Origin: Fredinandcohnia aciditolerans
Lineage (GTDB): Bacteria; Bacillota; Bacilli; Bacillales; Bacillaceae_L
Length of the DNA: 64,000 bases
Direction: 5' to 3'
Assembly (NCBI GenBank): GCA_003640645.1
Contig: QGHH01000002.1
Span: 1 to 64,000 of the forward strand
The position numbers were made by a program, and so were the translations under genes. Under the pieces are notes generated by a model. That model was not told the origin of the DNA. It ran no database searches and saw only the letters and a list, made by a program, of their open reading frames with translations. Below, one piece after another: positions 1 to 9,253 of the stretch (position 1 is its first letter; every line of letters begins with the position of its first letter).

Positions 1-88
1 TTCCGTTAAACAGTCTAACCAAATTAACCTACGGGATTACGACAAGGGGCTAGTTTCGTTCATGATAACTTGTCCCAGGTGAAAAATG

Positions 89-127
89 GGTTGGACACGG
101 AATTTGTCCAACCATTTTTAGTTTTTT
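89..127 (+). terminator. Rho-independent terminator of an upstream gene
   Basis: A perfect 9-bp stem (GGTTGGACA with TGTCCAACC) with a 7-nt loop is followed by a T-rich tract. It separates PRPP synthetase from whatever lies to the left of the window. Confidence 0.75.
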
Positions 128-212
128 GTCGAAATTTGTGATTCGACCCTATGTAAGCATGCGAATTTAGGTTATATTATAGATAGAATATTTTTTGCAT
201 GGGGGACTAACA

Positions 213-1163
213 GTGGCTTACCAATTAAATCAGTGTTTTAAAATGTTTACTTTAAATTCGAATCCTAAACTTGCAGAGGAAATGGCGACGTTACTAGGGT
301 GCGAATTAGGAAAGTGTTCAGTTACACGTTTTAGCGACGGAGAAATCCAAATAAACATAGAAGAAAGTGTTCGTGGAAGTGAGGTTTATTTAGTACAGTC
401 AACTTCACAGCCAGCAAATGAACATATTATGGAATTATTAATTATGATTGATGCGTTAAAACGCGCTTCAGCAAAGAACATCAATGTGGTAATCCCATAC
501 TATGGATACGCGAGACAAGACCGTAAAGCGCGCTCACGTGAACCAATCACTGCTAAGCTTGTAGCAAATTTACTGGAAAAAGCGGGAGCAACTAGGGTTG
601 TAACGATGGACCTACACGCACCACAAATCCAAGGATTTTTCGATATTCCTGTTGATCAATTACTTGGAGTACCCCTTTTGGCGAAGTATTTCGGTGAAAA
701 AGGGCTTGAGGATGTTGTCGTCGTTGCGCCAGACCAAGGTGGAGTTGTTCGTGCTAGAAAACTTGCGAGCCGACTAAATGCACCTATAGCATTTATTGAT
801 AAACGTCGTCCGAAACCAAACGTGGCACAGGTGATGAATATCGTTGGTAACATTGAAGGTAAAAATGCAATCATCATTGACGACTTGATTGACACAGCTG
901 GAACCATTACCTTAGCTGCGAAAGCATTAAAGGAAATGGGGGCAAAAGAAGTATATGCATGCTGTACGCATCCAGTCCTATCTGGCCCAGCGATTGAAAG
1001 AATTGAATCATCACCAATTCAGGAACTGGTAATCACAAATACCATCCAACTGCCTGAAGAAAAACAGATCGACAAAATCACAACAATTTCAGTAGCACCA
1101 CTGTTAGTAGATGCTGTCGAACGTATACACAACGAAAAAGCCGTAAGTCCTTTATTCGAATAA
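213..1163 (+). CDS. prs: Ribose-phosphate pyrophosphokinase (PRPP synthetase)
   Basis: Makes PRPP from ribose 5-phosphate and ATP for nucleotide, His and Trp synthesis in the cytosol. The 316-residue product matches the usual length of about 317. Visible signatures are the flexible-loop segment [12 protein letters not shown] near residue 101, the catalytic region [12 protein letters not shown] and the PRPP-binding loop [12 protein letters not shown] near residue 223. I chose GTG at 213 because GGGGG lies 7 nt upstream; an in-frame TTG at 195 precedes that site. In Bacillus the main prs normally follows glmU, whereas here a SEC-C protein follows, so this may be a relocated or second copy; the left flank is not visible. 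Family assignment is firm. Confidence 0.95.
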   Translation: MAYQLNQCFKMFTLNSNPKLAEEMATLLGCELGKCSVTRFSDGEIQINIEESVRGSEVYLVQSTSQPANEHIMELLIMIDALKRASAKNINVVIPYYGYARQDRKARSREPITAKLVANLLEKAGATRVVTMDLHAPQIQGFFDIPVDQLLGVPLLAKYFGEKGLEDVVVVAPDQGGVVRARKLASRLNAPIAFIDKRRPKPNVAQVMNIVGNIEGKNAIIIDDLIDTAGTITLAAKALKEMGAKEVYACCTHPVLSGPAIERIESSPIQELVITNTIQLPEEKQIDKITTISVAPLLVDAVERIHNEKAVSPLFE

Positions 1164-1176
1164 AATACATGAATCT

Positions 1177-1212
1177 GGGCTGTTCCACACTTTGGAACGG
1201 CCCTTTTTGAGA
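1177..1212 (+). terminator. Terminator after prs
   Basis: Stem GGGCTGTTCCA / TGGAACGGCCC (one G-T pair) followed by TTTTT, 14 nt after the prs stop codon. Confidence 0.85.
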
Positions 1213-1246
1213 TATACCATTTTTTTATGGTAAAATGTGGTGGAAT

Positions 1247-1269
1247 GAGGAACCTGTCCCCGTGTCCCA
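1247..1269 (-). repeat. Dispersed GGGACAGGTCCC palindrome, partial copy
   Basis: AACCTGTCCCCGTGTCCCA lies just upstream of the ribosome binding site of the SEC-C gene. It retains one arm and the core of the repeat family. Confidence 0.6.
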
Positions 1270-1286
1270 AGAAAGGAACGACTGTT

Positions 1287-2423
1287 ATGACATTTTTAGA
1301 AAAAATAAAGCCACATCTACTTTCGGATGATATTTTGATTCAAAGAACAGTTTTGCATGCGCTACATGAATACCCAGGTGTTCCTGAAGAGTGGACAGTT
1401 GAGTTACTGAAGGAAGCATTCAGAAATGAAGCGAAGCAAGCTGACATATTAATGTACCTAGATAAACAAAAAATCAATGAAGAAGCACTGGCTATAATAA
1501 TCGACAATATTCCAACCATGAAGCAGAATGACCGTCATCTTGCTTTGGGGTTAATAAATAATATTGATACTCCACTTGCTTTAAAGTATAAAAAGCAACT
1601 TGAAAAATATATTCCAAAACAAATCTGGGAAATCCATGAGGTTATCGAACATGGCGAGGAAGAAGACGTATATTCCATGTACGGTGAGGTATTGAATAAA
1701 ATTGAACGATCTCTTTCCCCTGGATATGACTATTACCCAATCGCGAAAAAGATATCTAAGTGTATTGTAGAAAAGGGTTGGATAACGGAGGAAGAGATTG
1801 ACGGTGTTCTTGCAGAGGAAACAAACGAAGAGTGGTTTTCTGAAAATGGGATTATGAATGTCTATATGGCTGGATTGCTAAAACTAGAAAAACACATCCC
1901 ACTTTTTGCAAGTTTCTTAATGAGAGATGATGACGCCTTATTGGAGGAAGTGAATGCAGCGTTAATCCAATTTGATTCAGATCAAGTAGTAAAAGCGGTT
2001 GCTCCTTATGTAAGAAAGCCAGAGTCTGTCATATATGCAGCCTCGATCTTAGGAAATATCAAAACCGACCTTGCACTTCAGGAATTAAAAAAGGCCTATC
2101 ATGAAACAGATGAATTGGATGTACAAGAACCCATTATTGAGGCGCTGAGCTTCCATTTTTCAAAAGAGGGACTTCCTGAAATGAACGCCCATATGGAGTA
2201 TGAATATGATTTTTCACTAGTGGAAATTGAGCACGTCGCCTACAGCTTTTACACGATCCTTGGCGAAAAGCACCCAGACATACTCGAGTGGAAGAAAAAT
2301 GAAATGGAAAAAGAAGGTCCAGCTCTTCAAATAACTCCAGTTATAAACGAAAATAAAATAGGCAGAAACGACCCATGCATATGCGGCAGCGGAAAAAAAT
2401 ATAAAAAATGCTGTGGAAAATAA
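1287..2423 (+). CDS. SEC-C motif, HEAT-like helical repeat protein
   Basis: A 378-residue soluble, mostly alpha-helical protein ending in a SEC-C zinc motif ([14 protein letters not shown], residues ~363-376). That motif is the zinc finger also found at the SecA C-terminus, where it contacts SecB and ribosomes. The body contains short helical pairs such as [18 protein letters not shown], suggestive of HEAT-like repeats. Start: ATG 1287 follows GAAAGGA. An upstream in-frame ATG at 1227 would translate the dispersed repeat into an N-terminal extension and is unlikely. Probably monocistronic between two terminators. The biological role is unknown; a chaperone or scaffold role is only inference. 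Confidence 0.8.
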   Translation: MTFLEKIKPHLLSDDILIQRTVLHALHEYPGVPEEWTVELLKEAFRNEAKQADILMYLDKQKINEEALAIIIDNIPTMKQNDRHLALGLINNIDTPLALKYKKQLEKYIPKQIWEIHEVIEHGEEEDVYSMYGEVLNKIERSLSPGYDYYPIAKKISKCIVEKGWITEEEIDGVLAEETNEEWFSENGIMNVYMAGLLKLEKHIPLFASFLMRDDDALLEEVNAALIQFDSDQVVKAVAPYVRKPESVIYAASILGNIKTDLALQELKKAYHETDELDVQEPIIEALSFHFSKEGLPEMNAHMEYEYDFSLVEIEHVAYSFYTILGEKHPDILEWKKNEMEKEGPALQITPVINENKIGRNDPCICGSGKKYKKCCGK

Positions 2424-2427
2424 AAAA

Positions 2428-2466
2428 AACGGCTGAATCCAATTTGGGGATTCGCCGTTTTTTTGG
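2428..2466. terminator. Bidirectional terminator between the SEC-C gene and pbuX
   Basis: Stem AACGGCtGAATCC / GGATTCGCCGTT with A-rich left and T-rich right flanks. It can serve the plus-strand SEC-C gene and the convergent xpt-pbuX operon. Confidence 0.8.
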
Positions 2467-2472
2467 ATCCGA

Positions 2473-2498
2473 GGGACAGGTCCTTATCCCTGTGTTCC
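2473..2498 (+). repeat. Dispersed GGGACAGGTCCC palindrome
   Basis: GGGACAGGTCCTTATCCC followed by TGTGTTCC; its end touches the last base of the pbuX stop codon. Confidence 0.75.
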
Positions 2499-3801
2499 TA
2501 GGATGCTTTTTGGCCTTCTAGGATTTGGACTGTTTGGTTGGCCGGTTTTTTCATAAAAATTAGGTTCATGATGATGGCTGTTAGGCTTCCGATGACGATT
2601 CCGTTGCTTGTTAGGATTTGGACGCCTTCAGGTAGATTTGAGAATAGGGTAGGGACGGTTGTGATACCGAGGCCCATACCGATTGAACATGCCATGATTA
2701 ATAGATTCTCTTGTGATGAAAAATCAACTTTGCTTAGCATTTTAATACCTGCAGAGATAACCATGCCAAACATCGCAAGCATCGCACCCCCAAGAACTGG
2801 TGTTGGGATGACAGTTGTGAATGCACTGATTTTTGGGATGAATCCAAGGATGATTAGAAATGAGCCTGCTGCGTATATCACGGTGTTCTTTTTTACACCA
2901 GAAAGTTGGATAAGTCCAACGTTCTGTGAGTACGTTGTATATGGAAATGCGTTGAAAATTCCACCTAAAATAGTCGCAATACCTTCTGCACGATAGCCTT
3001 TTGACAATTCTTTTTCCGATAACTTTCTACCAGTGATATCACCAAGTGCGAAGTACACGCCTGATGCTTCAACAAGTCCCACGATTAGCACGAGAATCAT
3101 CGTGATGATTGCGGAAGGTTCAAATGTTGGCATACCAAAGTAAAACGGCTCTGGCATGTGCAACCAATTCGCCTCAGTGACAGCTGAAAAATCAACGCGC
3201 CCTAAGAAGTAAGATACAATCGTTCCAATGATTAATCCAAGTAGAATGGCGATTTGACGCATAAATCCTTTGGCAAAACGGTATAACACTAAGATGAAAA
3301 TAAGTGTTCCAAATGATAATGCAAGGTTTTGAAGCGAACCGAAATCTGCGCTTCCTTGTCCGCCTGCCATGTCGTTCATCGCAACAGGAATAAGTGTGAT
3401 ACCAATGATGGTAACAACTGACCCTGTCACAACTGGAGGGAAATATTTTATTAACTTACCAAATATCGTTGAAACAAGGACGAGGAATACTCCGCCAACT
3501 AAAATCGAACCGTAAATCGCGGATACTCCGTAGTCTGCGCCGATTGAAATCATCGGCCCAACCGCTGTGAACGTACAACCTAGCATAACTGGTAGCCCGA
3601 TTCCAAAGTATTTATTCTTCCAAACTTGTAACAGGGTTGCAATTCCACACATTAAAAGGTCGATTGCAACGAGGTACGTGAGCTGTTCACCAGTTAACCC
3701 GATAGCGCCTCCGACGATGAGTGGCACAATCACGGCTCCAGCGTACATCGCGAGTACATGTTGAATTCCAAGAGATGCGGTTTTAAATAAGTTCTCCTTC
3801 A

Positions 3802-3802
<1 letters not shown>
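2498..3802 (-). CDS. pbuX: Xanthine permease, NCS2 family
   Basis: A 434-residue polytopic membrane protein (12 or more hydrophobic segments) of the NCS2/UraA nucleobase transporter family, importing xanthine with H+. The specificity follows from its position: ATG overlaps the xpt stop (TAATG), as in the Bacillus xpt-pbuX operon, and the pair shares an upstream guanine riboswitch. Typical family stretches include GLVEASGVYFALGDITGR and the NAFPYTTYSQNVGL segment near the centre. Translational coupling with xpt is likely. Uracil specificity is the alternative on sequence alone, but the context argues against it. Confidence 0.93.
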
Positions 3803-4474
<672 letters not shown>

Positions 4475-4515
4475 CACGAAGGAAGCGGAATAAGCATAAA
4501 TGCATTCCCATTGCT

Positions 4516-4586
4516 CACTCATAGTCAGCGCATTTACGGTACGCTGGTAGAAACTTACGGGCCATATCCCCGTGATTATATGAGTG
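4516..4586 (-). promoter_or_regulatory. Purine (guanine-class) riboswitch aptamer
   Basis: The minus strand carries the hallmark blocks of the class: P1 CACTCAT / ATGAGTG, then ATATAATC, GGATATGG, GTTTCTACC and TGACTATG. The C in GACTATG is the specificity base for guanine/hypoxanthine; adenine aptamers have GATTATG. It precedes a terminator and xpt, as in B. subtilis, so ligand binding should switch the operon off. Confidence 0.95.
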
Positions 4587-4615
4587 AATGCCGATATTCA
4601 AAATGGTATGTACTT

Positions 4616-4644
4616 ATTCTATTACGGCACGCGAAATTTGTAAA
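4616..4644 (-). promoter_or_regulatory. Sigma-A promoter of xpt-pbuX
   Basis: Minus strand TTTACA, 17-bp spacer, TAGAAT, ending about 30 bp upstream of the riboswitch aptamer. Confidence 0.75.
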
Positions 4645-5061
4645 TGGTTGGTGTTGGAAATGTAAGAGGAAGAGGGTGGCTATAGATGAGGTGTAACATA
4701 CTGGATGCTGAAATAGCAGGGTTTTATAGGATTGTACAACTTGATGAAAATTGTCGAAATATGTGTATGAGTAAGTTAGCGAGACGCAAATTTGCGGATA
4801 AAAGCGATAATATCCATTTCCCCATAATTTATATTTCAGCTGCTGTAACCATGACATACAAAAACTAAAGACTTATAGTCATGGTTACGTAGAAAAAACC
4901 ACATACAAACGGGATTCAAGAATAATAGAAAAATGGGTGTAGATAGTTGATTAGTTGCATTTTTCCCATCGACAAAAAAAGTAGCAAATAAGATGTAAAC
5001 CATGATTACGAGTAGTACATGAAGATATTTCTTGGCGTTTGCGAAATGGCTCTATAAATCC
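4645..5061. other. Intergenic stretch with one inverted repeat
   Basis: No convincing gene seen. The only clear structure is a perfect 11-bp inverted repeat, GTAACCATGAC (4845-4855) with GTCATGGTTAC (4878-4888) and a 22-nt loop. It has no T tract on the plus strand. Confidence 0.5.
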
Positions 5062-5547
5062 TTATTCCTCATTGAAATATATAGCTTTCTCGTTTAAAAA
5101 AAACCAAAGACAAAATAAACGAGACAGATAAAATGTAATAAATAACGAAATCCAGGTAAAATACCATTCCCAGTGTACATATGTGATGAGCTCAGTGTAT
5201 TTTTCAATCATAACTTCTACAACTGTCATCACTGAACAAAAAAGAACATAATAACTTAATATAATTGGGGCACTCCGGTTATTGGGATACCGTGTGTTAA
5301 AGAGGGCACAGATAACAGGAAATGCATAAAACTCAAACGTGAAACTTGCTCGATTAATGGAAGGAAATAATCGGATTGGGTATTCAAGCCATCCTAACTC
5401 AACGACCACTAAGCCAATGAGAAAAGTAATAATCTGTTTGAATAAAAATGCAACAACTGCCAAACGAATCTTTTGTTTTGGGATGAAAAATAGAATTCCT
5501 GTTGATACGAAATAAACTAATATCAGGATCCACCATTCAATTCTCAT
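5062..5547 (-). CDS. Small integral membrane protein (CBO0543-like), copy 2
   Basis: A 161-residue protein with about five hydrophobic segments, starting at ATG 5547 preceded by GGTGG. It is paralogous to the gene immediately upstream: both share a FFIPxQ/LFIPRQ motif after helix 1, a P(I/V)RLFPS/LLPK segment in the middle, and an IE(K/R)YT(E/D)L..Y motif before the last helices. It resembles the small Bacillus/Clostridium membrane family labelled CBO0543, whose function is unknown. The two genes are 3 nt apart and surely co-transcribed. Confidence 0.65.
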   Translation of the reverse strand: MRIEWWILILVYFVSTGILFFIPKQKIRLAVVAFLFKQIITFLIGLVVVELGWLEYPIRLFPSINRASFTFEFYAFPVICALFNTRYPNNRSAPIILSYYVLFCSVMTVVEVMIEKYTELITYVHWEWYFTWISLFITFYLSRLFCLWFFLNEKAIYFNEE

Positions 5548-5550
5548 GGG

Positions 5551-6045
5551 TCATCCACCGCTTGCTTGAGATATAGAATTTTGACGATAGAACCAGTTAC
5601 AGCAGACCTCGCTTACGTAAAAAAGAAAGGCGATATAAACCACCATTCCGTACCTTGTAAGTGATCCATATTCTAATAAATCTGTATATCTCTCGATTAG
5701 AATATCGAAAACCGTCACAATTGTGACCCATGAAAAGAAGGTTGTCCAGTTGCGCTTTTTTCTTTTATGGACATATTTTCTCTGTTGAACATAATAGATA
5801 GAAAACAAGACTGGGTAGAAAATATAATCGATGGTAAGGGCAAGATCTGTTGCTTTAGGGAGCAATCGGACTGGGGCGCTTATTAACCCGTAATAAAAGG
5901 AAGGCATGTCACAAAGCCAAATAATGCCTTGAAACATAATCAGCGCCAAAACTCCCTCGCGCCGATTTTGGCGGGGAATAAAAAGAAAAAAACAACCAAA
6001 TCCGAATAGCCACATGGCTCCCAAGATATAATGCTCCATCTGCAT
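5551..6045 (-). CDS. Small integral membrane protein (CBO0543-like), copy 1
   Basis: A 164-residue polytopic protein with about five membrane segments, no signal peptidase site and a basic cytoplasmic stretch VHKRKKRNW. Start at ATG 6045 after GGGGGTCAGG; a second ATG at 6039 is possible. It forms a tandem pair with the downstream paralogue. No catalytic motif is visible, so a transport or signalling role cannot be assigned. Confidence 0.65.
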   Translation of the reverse strand: MQMEHYILGAMWLFGFGCFFLFIPRQNRREGVLALIMFQGIIWLCDMPSFYYGLISAPVRLLPKATDLALTIDYIFYPVLFSIYYVQQRKYVHKRKKRNWTTFFSWVTIVTVFDILIERYTDLLEYGSLTRYGMVVYIAFLFYVSEVCCNWFYRQNSISQASGG

Positions 6046-6223
6046 ATTGCCTGACCCCCGATTAATGATAATGGTGCAAAACGAACATTATTAATATTAT
6101 CCATTTTCTTCAGTTGTATGTAATGACACCTACCAATACACAACCGAATTGCCAGCTTATATAGTAAAGAGCGAAAAAGGCAAATCATTCAATAACACGA
6201 AGTCATCATTAAATACATTGCGA

Positions 6224-6252
6224 TGGGTCAAGGGGACAGGTCCCTTGTCCCA
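6224..6252 (+). repeat. Dispersed GGGACAGGTCCC palindrome, good full copy
   Basis: TGGGTCAAGGGGACAG followed by GTCCCTTGTCCCA: both arms and the core palindrome are intact. Confidence 0.85.
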
Positions 6253-6267
6253 GTTGTATTGGTCGGA

Positions 6268-6304
6268 AAAATAAAAAGGATGCACAAAAATCCGTGCATC
6301 CTCT
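6268..6304 (-). terminator. Terminator of the M20 hydrolase gene
   Basis: Minus strand stem GGATGCAC / GTGCATCC followed by TTTTTATTTTT, about 40 nt beyond the stop codon. Confidence 0.85.
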
Positions 6305-6340
6305 TGTAATATTTATAAGGTTAAAACAAGCTTACTCTAA

Positions 6341-7624
6341 TCAATGATCAAATTTCTCCACAAAATCCTTCAACACATGGACAGACTGAACGCAGTCATT
6401 CAAAGAAGTCCACTCAGCTGGGTTGTGGCTGATGCCGTCTTTGCTCTGAGCAAAAATCATCGCTACCGGCAATACATGTCCCACAATCATCGCGTCGTGC
6501 CCAGCACCGCTTGGTAAATAGACCGGCTCAATTCCTTGGGCAACAACGGATATTTCAAGCTTTTTCTGCATGTCTTCACTAATCGGAACAGGTGCTTCAC
6601 GGAAAGTTTCTTCATATTGAAGTACGATCCCATGTGCTTCAGAAATTGTTTGTGCTTTTTCAATCACCAATTCAATAAGTCGGTCTCGTGTTTCCTTTTT
6701 GATATCACGAATGTCAACTGTCAGGCGAACTTCGCCTGGAATGACGTTTGCGCCGTTTGGAAGCACATCGACTTTTCCAACGGTTGCAACCGCTGATGAA
6801 CTCACCTGTCCAGGCAGAGATTGGACCTCATGAATGAACTGGCTCGCTGCAACCAATGCATCTTTGCGGTCGTCCATTGGGGTGTTGCCCGCATGTCCGG
6901 CAAGTCCCGAAAACGTCATTCGTAACCAACATGGACCAGCGATTCCAGTCACAATACCAACTGGCACCCCAGCTTTCTCTAATCTTTTTCCTTGTTCAAT
7001 ATGTAATTCCACAAACGCCTCAAGTTTGGAAAGATCTCTTTTTGAATTAAAATATCCGTCAACTGAAAGTCCGATATTCTCTAAAACATCTGTAAAAGAG
7101 TCGCCATTGAAGTCAGTTTTTGCAAGATATTCCTCTCTTGTTACTTCCCCAACCATGGCTGCACTTCCACTAAAACCTCCATTAAAACGGGCGCCTTCTT
7201 CATCAGTAAAAATAACAACTTCAAATGGTCGTTCCGGCACAAAACCAGTTTGTTTCCATGCACTAGCCACCTCAAGCGCCGCAAGTACACCAAGTGGACC
7301 ATCAAAATGTCCGCCGTTTGGAACACTATCAACATGGGAACCAGACATAAGAGCTGGTAGATTTGGATTTTTACCATCAATACGACCGAAAACATTTCCA
7401 GCTCCGTCTTCAGTTACAACAAGGCCAGCTTCCTCCATCCATTGCTTTACCAAATCTTTTGCTGCCTGTTCCTCGGGGGAAAATCCAGTTCGGTGTGAAC
7501 CGTTGTCTGCAGTTAACCCAATTTCTGAAAGAGCAGACAGGCGAGACGCCAAACGCTCACCACTTACACCGTTTTTATCTAATGATAGATCATAAGTTGA
7601 AACTAACTTGTCAAATAAGTTCAA
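6341..7624 (-). CDS. M20-family Zn amidohydrolase (allantoate / N-carbamoyl amino acid type)
   Basis: Predicted cytosolic metallo-amidohydrolase that cleaves a carbamoyl or ureido group from a small N-acyl compound (AllC, hydantoin-pathway HyuC or beta-ureidopropionase subgroup). The 427-residue length is typical. Metal and substrate motifs: GSHVDSVPNGGHFDG (~97-111), TDEEGARFNGGFSGS (~140), VELHIEQGKRLE (~206) and the dimer-domain GHAGNTPMDDRKDA. Start is TTG 7624 after GGAG with 9-nt spacing. It stands alone, with no hydantoinase or purine-catabolism neighbour, so the exact substrate cannot be told. Confidence 0.85.
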   Translation of the reverse strand: MNLFDKLVSTYDLSLDKNGVSGERLASRLSALSEIGLTADNGSHRTGFSPEEQAAKDLVKQWMEEAGLVVTEDGAGNVFGRIDGKNPNLPALMSGSHVDSVPNGGHFDGPLGVLAALEVASAWKQTGFVPERPFEVVIFTDEEGARFNGGFSGSAAMVGEVTREEYLAKTDFNGDSFTDVLENIGLSVDGYFNSKRDLSKLEAFVELHIEQGKRLEKAGVPVGIVTGIAGPCWLRMTFSGLAGHAGNTPMDDRKDALVAASQFIHEVQSLPGQVSSSAVATVGKVDVLPNGANVIPGEVRLTVDIRDIKKETRDRLIELVIEKAQTISEAHGIVLQYEETFREAPVPISEDMQKKLEISVVAQGIEPVYLPSGAGHDAMIVGHVLPVAMIFAQSKDGISHNPAEWTSLNDCVQSVHVLKDFVEKFDH

Positions 7625-7720
7625 GGTAGGATACTCCTTTTTTGATTTTTTTTATAATTCTACCACATCTTGTAACTGTTATCGCGCAAAAATAATATTT
7701 TTGAGGGTAGAACAAAATAG

Positions 7721-7732
7721 GAACAAATGTTC
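7721..7732. promoter_or_regulatory. LexA (SOS) box candidate
   Basis: GAACAAATGTTC fits the Bacillus LexA/DinR core GAAC-RNRY-GTTY, with only the outermost base on each side off consensus. It lies about 30 bp upstream of TAAAAT (7765-7770), a plausible -10 of the toxin gene. Confidence 0.55.
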
Positions 7733-7834
7733 TGTTTTTGCTAGTAATCTATTATCTGAAATGTTAAAATAGAGTTGCAGTTACATAAAGCGGTGGGCGG
7801 TTAGCCACTTCCTGGTAGAAGGGAGGTGGTAAAG

Positions 7835-7939
7835 ATGACGACATACGAGGCAATGACCGTGGCAATGGAAGCTAATTTAGTTTTGCTAGGGGTCATCACA
7901 ATTGTGGTAATGTTGTTCGTTGAAAACAAAAAGAAGTAA
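7835..7939 (+). CDS. Putative holin-like toxin of a type I toxin-antitoxin pair
   Basis: A 34-residue peptide: polar start MTTYEAMTVAMEAN, one hydrophobic segment LVLLGVITIVVMLFV and the basic tail ENKKK. This is the form of the TxpA/BsrG-like 'putative holin-like toxin' family, whose members insert in the membrane and arrest growth. The ribosome binding site GGGAGGTGG at 7821 is very strong. The stop codon lies inside a 13-bp stem, a strong terminator follows at 8036, and a near-consensus promoter on the opposite strand would produce an antisense RNA over the 3' end. The upstream LexA-like box suggests SOS induction. Confidence 0.8.
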   Translation: MTTYEAMTVAMEANLVLLGVITIVVMLFVENKKK

Positions 7940-8070
7940 CCGCCTATCCACGCCTAGGATTTAGGTAGTTACTTCTTTTTGGTATCACTACTATGTTCAT
8001 GGGCAAGCCGCTCACTTGCGGCATGTAACTGTGTTGATCAGGTGTTAGCGCACCTGATCTTTTTTATTAT
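7925..8070 (-). ncRNA. Predicted antisense RNA antitoxin (RatA-like arrangement)
   Basis: Transcription from the minus-strand promoter at 8077-8105 would begin near 8070 and run through the toxin 3' untranslated region. It should end at the stem AAAAAGAAGTAAC / GTTACTTCTTTTT (7928-7982), which on this strand ends in TTTTTGTTTT. The RNA would cover the toxin stop codon and terminator, as in the txpA/ratA and bsrG/SR4 pairs. Length of about 145 nt is an estimate. Confidence 0.65.
8036..8067 (+). terminator. Terminator of the toxin mRNA
   Basis: Perfect 9-bp stem GATCAGGTG / CACCTGATC with a 6-nt loop, followed by TTTTTT. Confidence 0.85.
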
Positions 8071-8076
8071 ATCTTT

Positions 8077-8105
8077 ATTATAATCTTAATAATCGCTTAA
8101 TTCAA
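8077..8105 (-). promoter_or_regulatory. Sigma-A promoter of the antisense RNA
   Basis: Minus strand TTGAAT, 17-bp spacer, TATAAT: one base from consensus. It points into the 3' end of the toxin transcript. Confidence 0.8.
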
Positions 8106-8145
8106 CTTGTTGAGGTGGCATTAGTAGCAAAAAAAGAAGAATGTT

Positions 8146-8240
8146 GAAAAAGAAGTAATCAGCACGCCAAACCAAGGTAGTTTGGTGAATACTTCGTTTT
8201 ATCAATTTTCAATGTATAACCGCACCTGATTTTTTCTATA
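8146..8240 (+). pseudogene. Decayed second copy of the toxin-antitoxin 3' module
   Basis: GTTGAAAAAGAAGTAATC resembles the toxin 3' end. A paired segment GAATACTTCGTTTT completes the same long stem around an inner hairpin CCAAAC/GTTTGG. GCACCTGATTTTTT at ~8221 matches the right arm of the toxin terminator. No open reading frame with the toxin helix remains. This looks like a remnant of a tandem duplication. Confidence 0.5.
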
Positions 8241-8290
8241 AGCCGATTCTACAGCGTATTAAAAGCGGGGGAATTCCTAAAATGGTTATT

Positions 8291-8490
8291 ACGCAATTCT
8301 TTGAGCTTTAAACGCATTTCCGTCGAATAAAGCGCAATTCCCCGTACTTAATGTGCATTTCCGCCGAATAAAACGCAAATGCTCGGACATAGTGCGCAAT
8401 CCCATCAACTCATGCCAAAACCCGCCCAACCTAGAGCACAATTCGCACCGCTTAGGTCGTAATCCTCTCAACTCAACGCACAGCGCCCCG
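8291..8490. repeat. Degenerate tandem repeats of about 20-21 bp
   Basis: About nine to ten units beginning GCATTTCC, GCAATTCC or a variant; two units share GCATTTCCGTCGAATAAA / GCATTTCCGCCGAATAAA. Units become more diverged to the right. No coding role seen. Confidence 0.55.
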
Positions 8491-8493
8491 CCC

Positions 8494-9024
8494 TCACTCA
8501 TAACTCCCCTGAACCTCGAGTGCTTTTTTCAGCATTTTCTTCTTCTTTTCCTCGTACTCATCCCGGAACGGGGTGGCCTCGTCCTTCGAAAAACCGCCTG
8601 CCTCAAGCTCGGCCTCAAGCTCTGAATAAATCTTCTCGAAAGCAACATCCGTATCTTTTTCCAGCGTCTTGAACTCATTATAATAACTGCTCATGACCTG
8701 CAATACGGCAATTCCATCAGTGGATTCCTCAACAAAGTCTGCCTTAGCCTGAGCTAACAATTCCTTCGCTTTCTTTTTTGTTTCCTTCTCCAGACTCTCA
8801 AATTCAACCGTATATTTGTCTTTTATTACCGCCAAAGGGTCAGTCGTCGCCGCTGTTTCAACCGCAGGTTCCGGTTCAGCAGCAGGGACCTTTTTCTTAT
8901 CCAAATGAAGCTCGCGATGCGGCAATTTTGTCACTTGGACTTGGACCGATTCCTTTTCCTGAATCACAGCCCAAAACACGCCAAGCTCCACAATGATTGC
9001 GAGAATTAGCAACCTCTTAATCAT
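8494..9024 (-). CDS. Secreted or membrane-anchored coiled-coil protein of unknown function
   Basis: A 176-residue protein: an N-terminal hydrophobic segment (LLILAIIVELGVFWAVI, residues ~5-21), a Pro/Ala-rich linker (~45-65), then a highly charged helical region of Lys/Glu-rich heptads to the end. There is no lipobox Cys, so a signal anchor is more likely than a lipoprotein. Start ATG 9024 is preceded by GAGGTGAG. I do not recognise a family. It stands alone between repeat arrays. Confidence 0.65.
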   Translation of the reverse strand: MIKRLLILAIIVELGVFWAVIQEKESVQVQVTKLPHRELHLDKKKVPAAEPEPAVETAATTDPLAVIKDKYTVEFESLEKETKKKAKELLAQAKADFVEESTDGIAVLQVMSSYYNEFKTLEKDTDVAFEKIYSELEAELEAGGFSKDEATPFRDEYEEKKKKMLKKALEVQGSYE

Positions 9025-9105
9025 GTTCTCACCTCACCATACATTGTTGCCCATTGCCACACAATCCTAATCATTTATTATCCTCAAAAAATGAACCAAA
9101 AACTC

Positions 9106-9228
9106 AAACAAGCGCTTGTTTACATTCAATTAAACGTTTGTTTGAACTAGCAATCTTGCAATCTGGCTAACGTGAAATTCAATCAAACGTTTGTGTGAAT
9201 CCAAAATCGTATTTCAATCAAATGTTTG
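9106..9228. repeat. Four palindromic CAAACGTTTG-like sites
   Basis: The perfect palindrome AAACAAGCGCTTGTTT (9106-9121) is followed by AAACGTTT (9132), CAAACGTTTG (9184-9193) and CAAATGTTTG (9219-9228). Read on the minus strand, the last three share the element ATTCAAACAAACGTTTGATTG, which recurs near 25.04 and 25.09 kb. They sit between two minus-strand genes, downstream of the sigma factor gene and upstream of the coiled-coil gene. Confidence 0.6.
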
Positions 9229-9253
9229 TTTGGGAAAAACGTCTCTGAAATTA

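Noticed and set aside
4511-4868. Short frames on both strands around the xpt leader
   Set aside because: They overlap the guanine riboswitch and promoter, lack ribosome binding sites and are of low quality.
6834-7595. 253-codon plus-strand frame
   Set aside because: It is a shadow of the M20 hydrolase gene, whose motifs and terminator support the minus strand.
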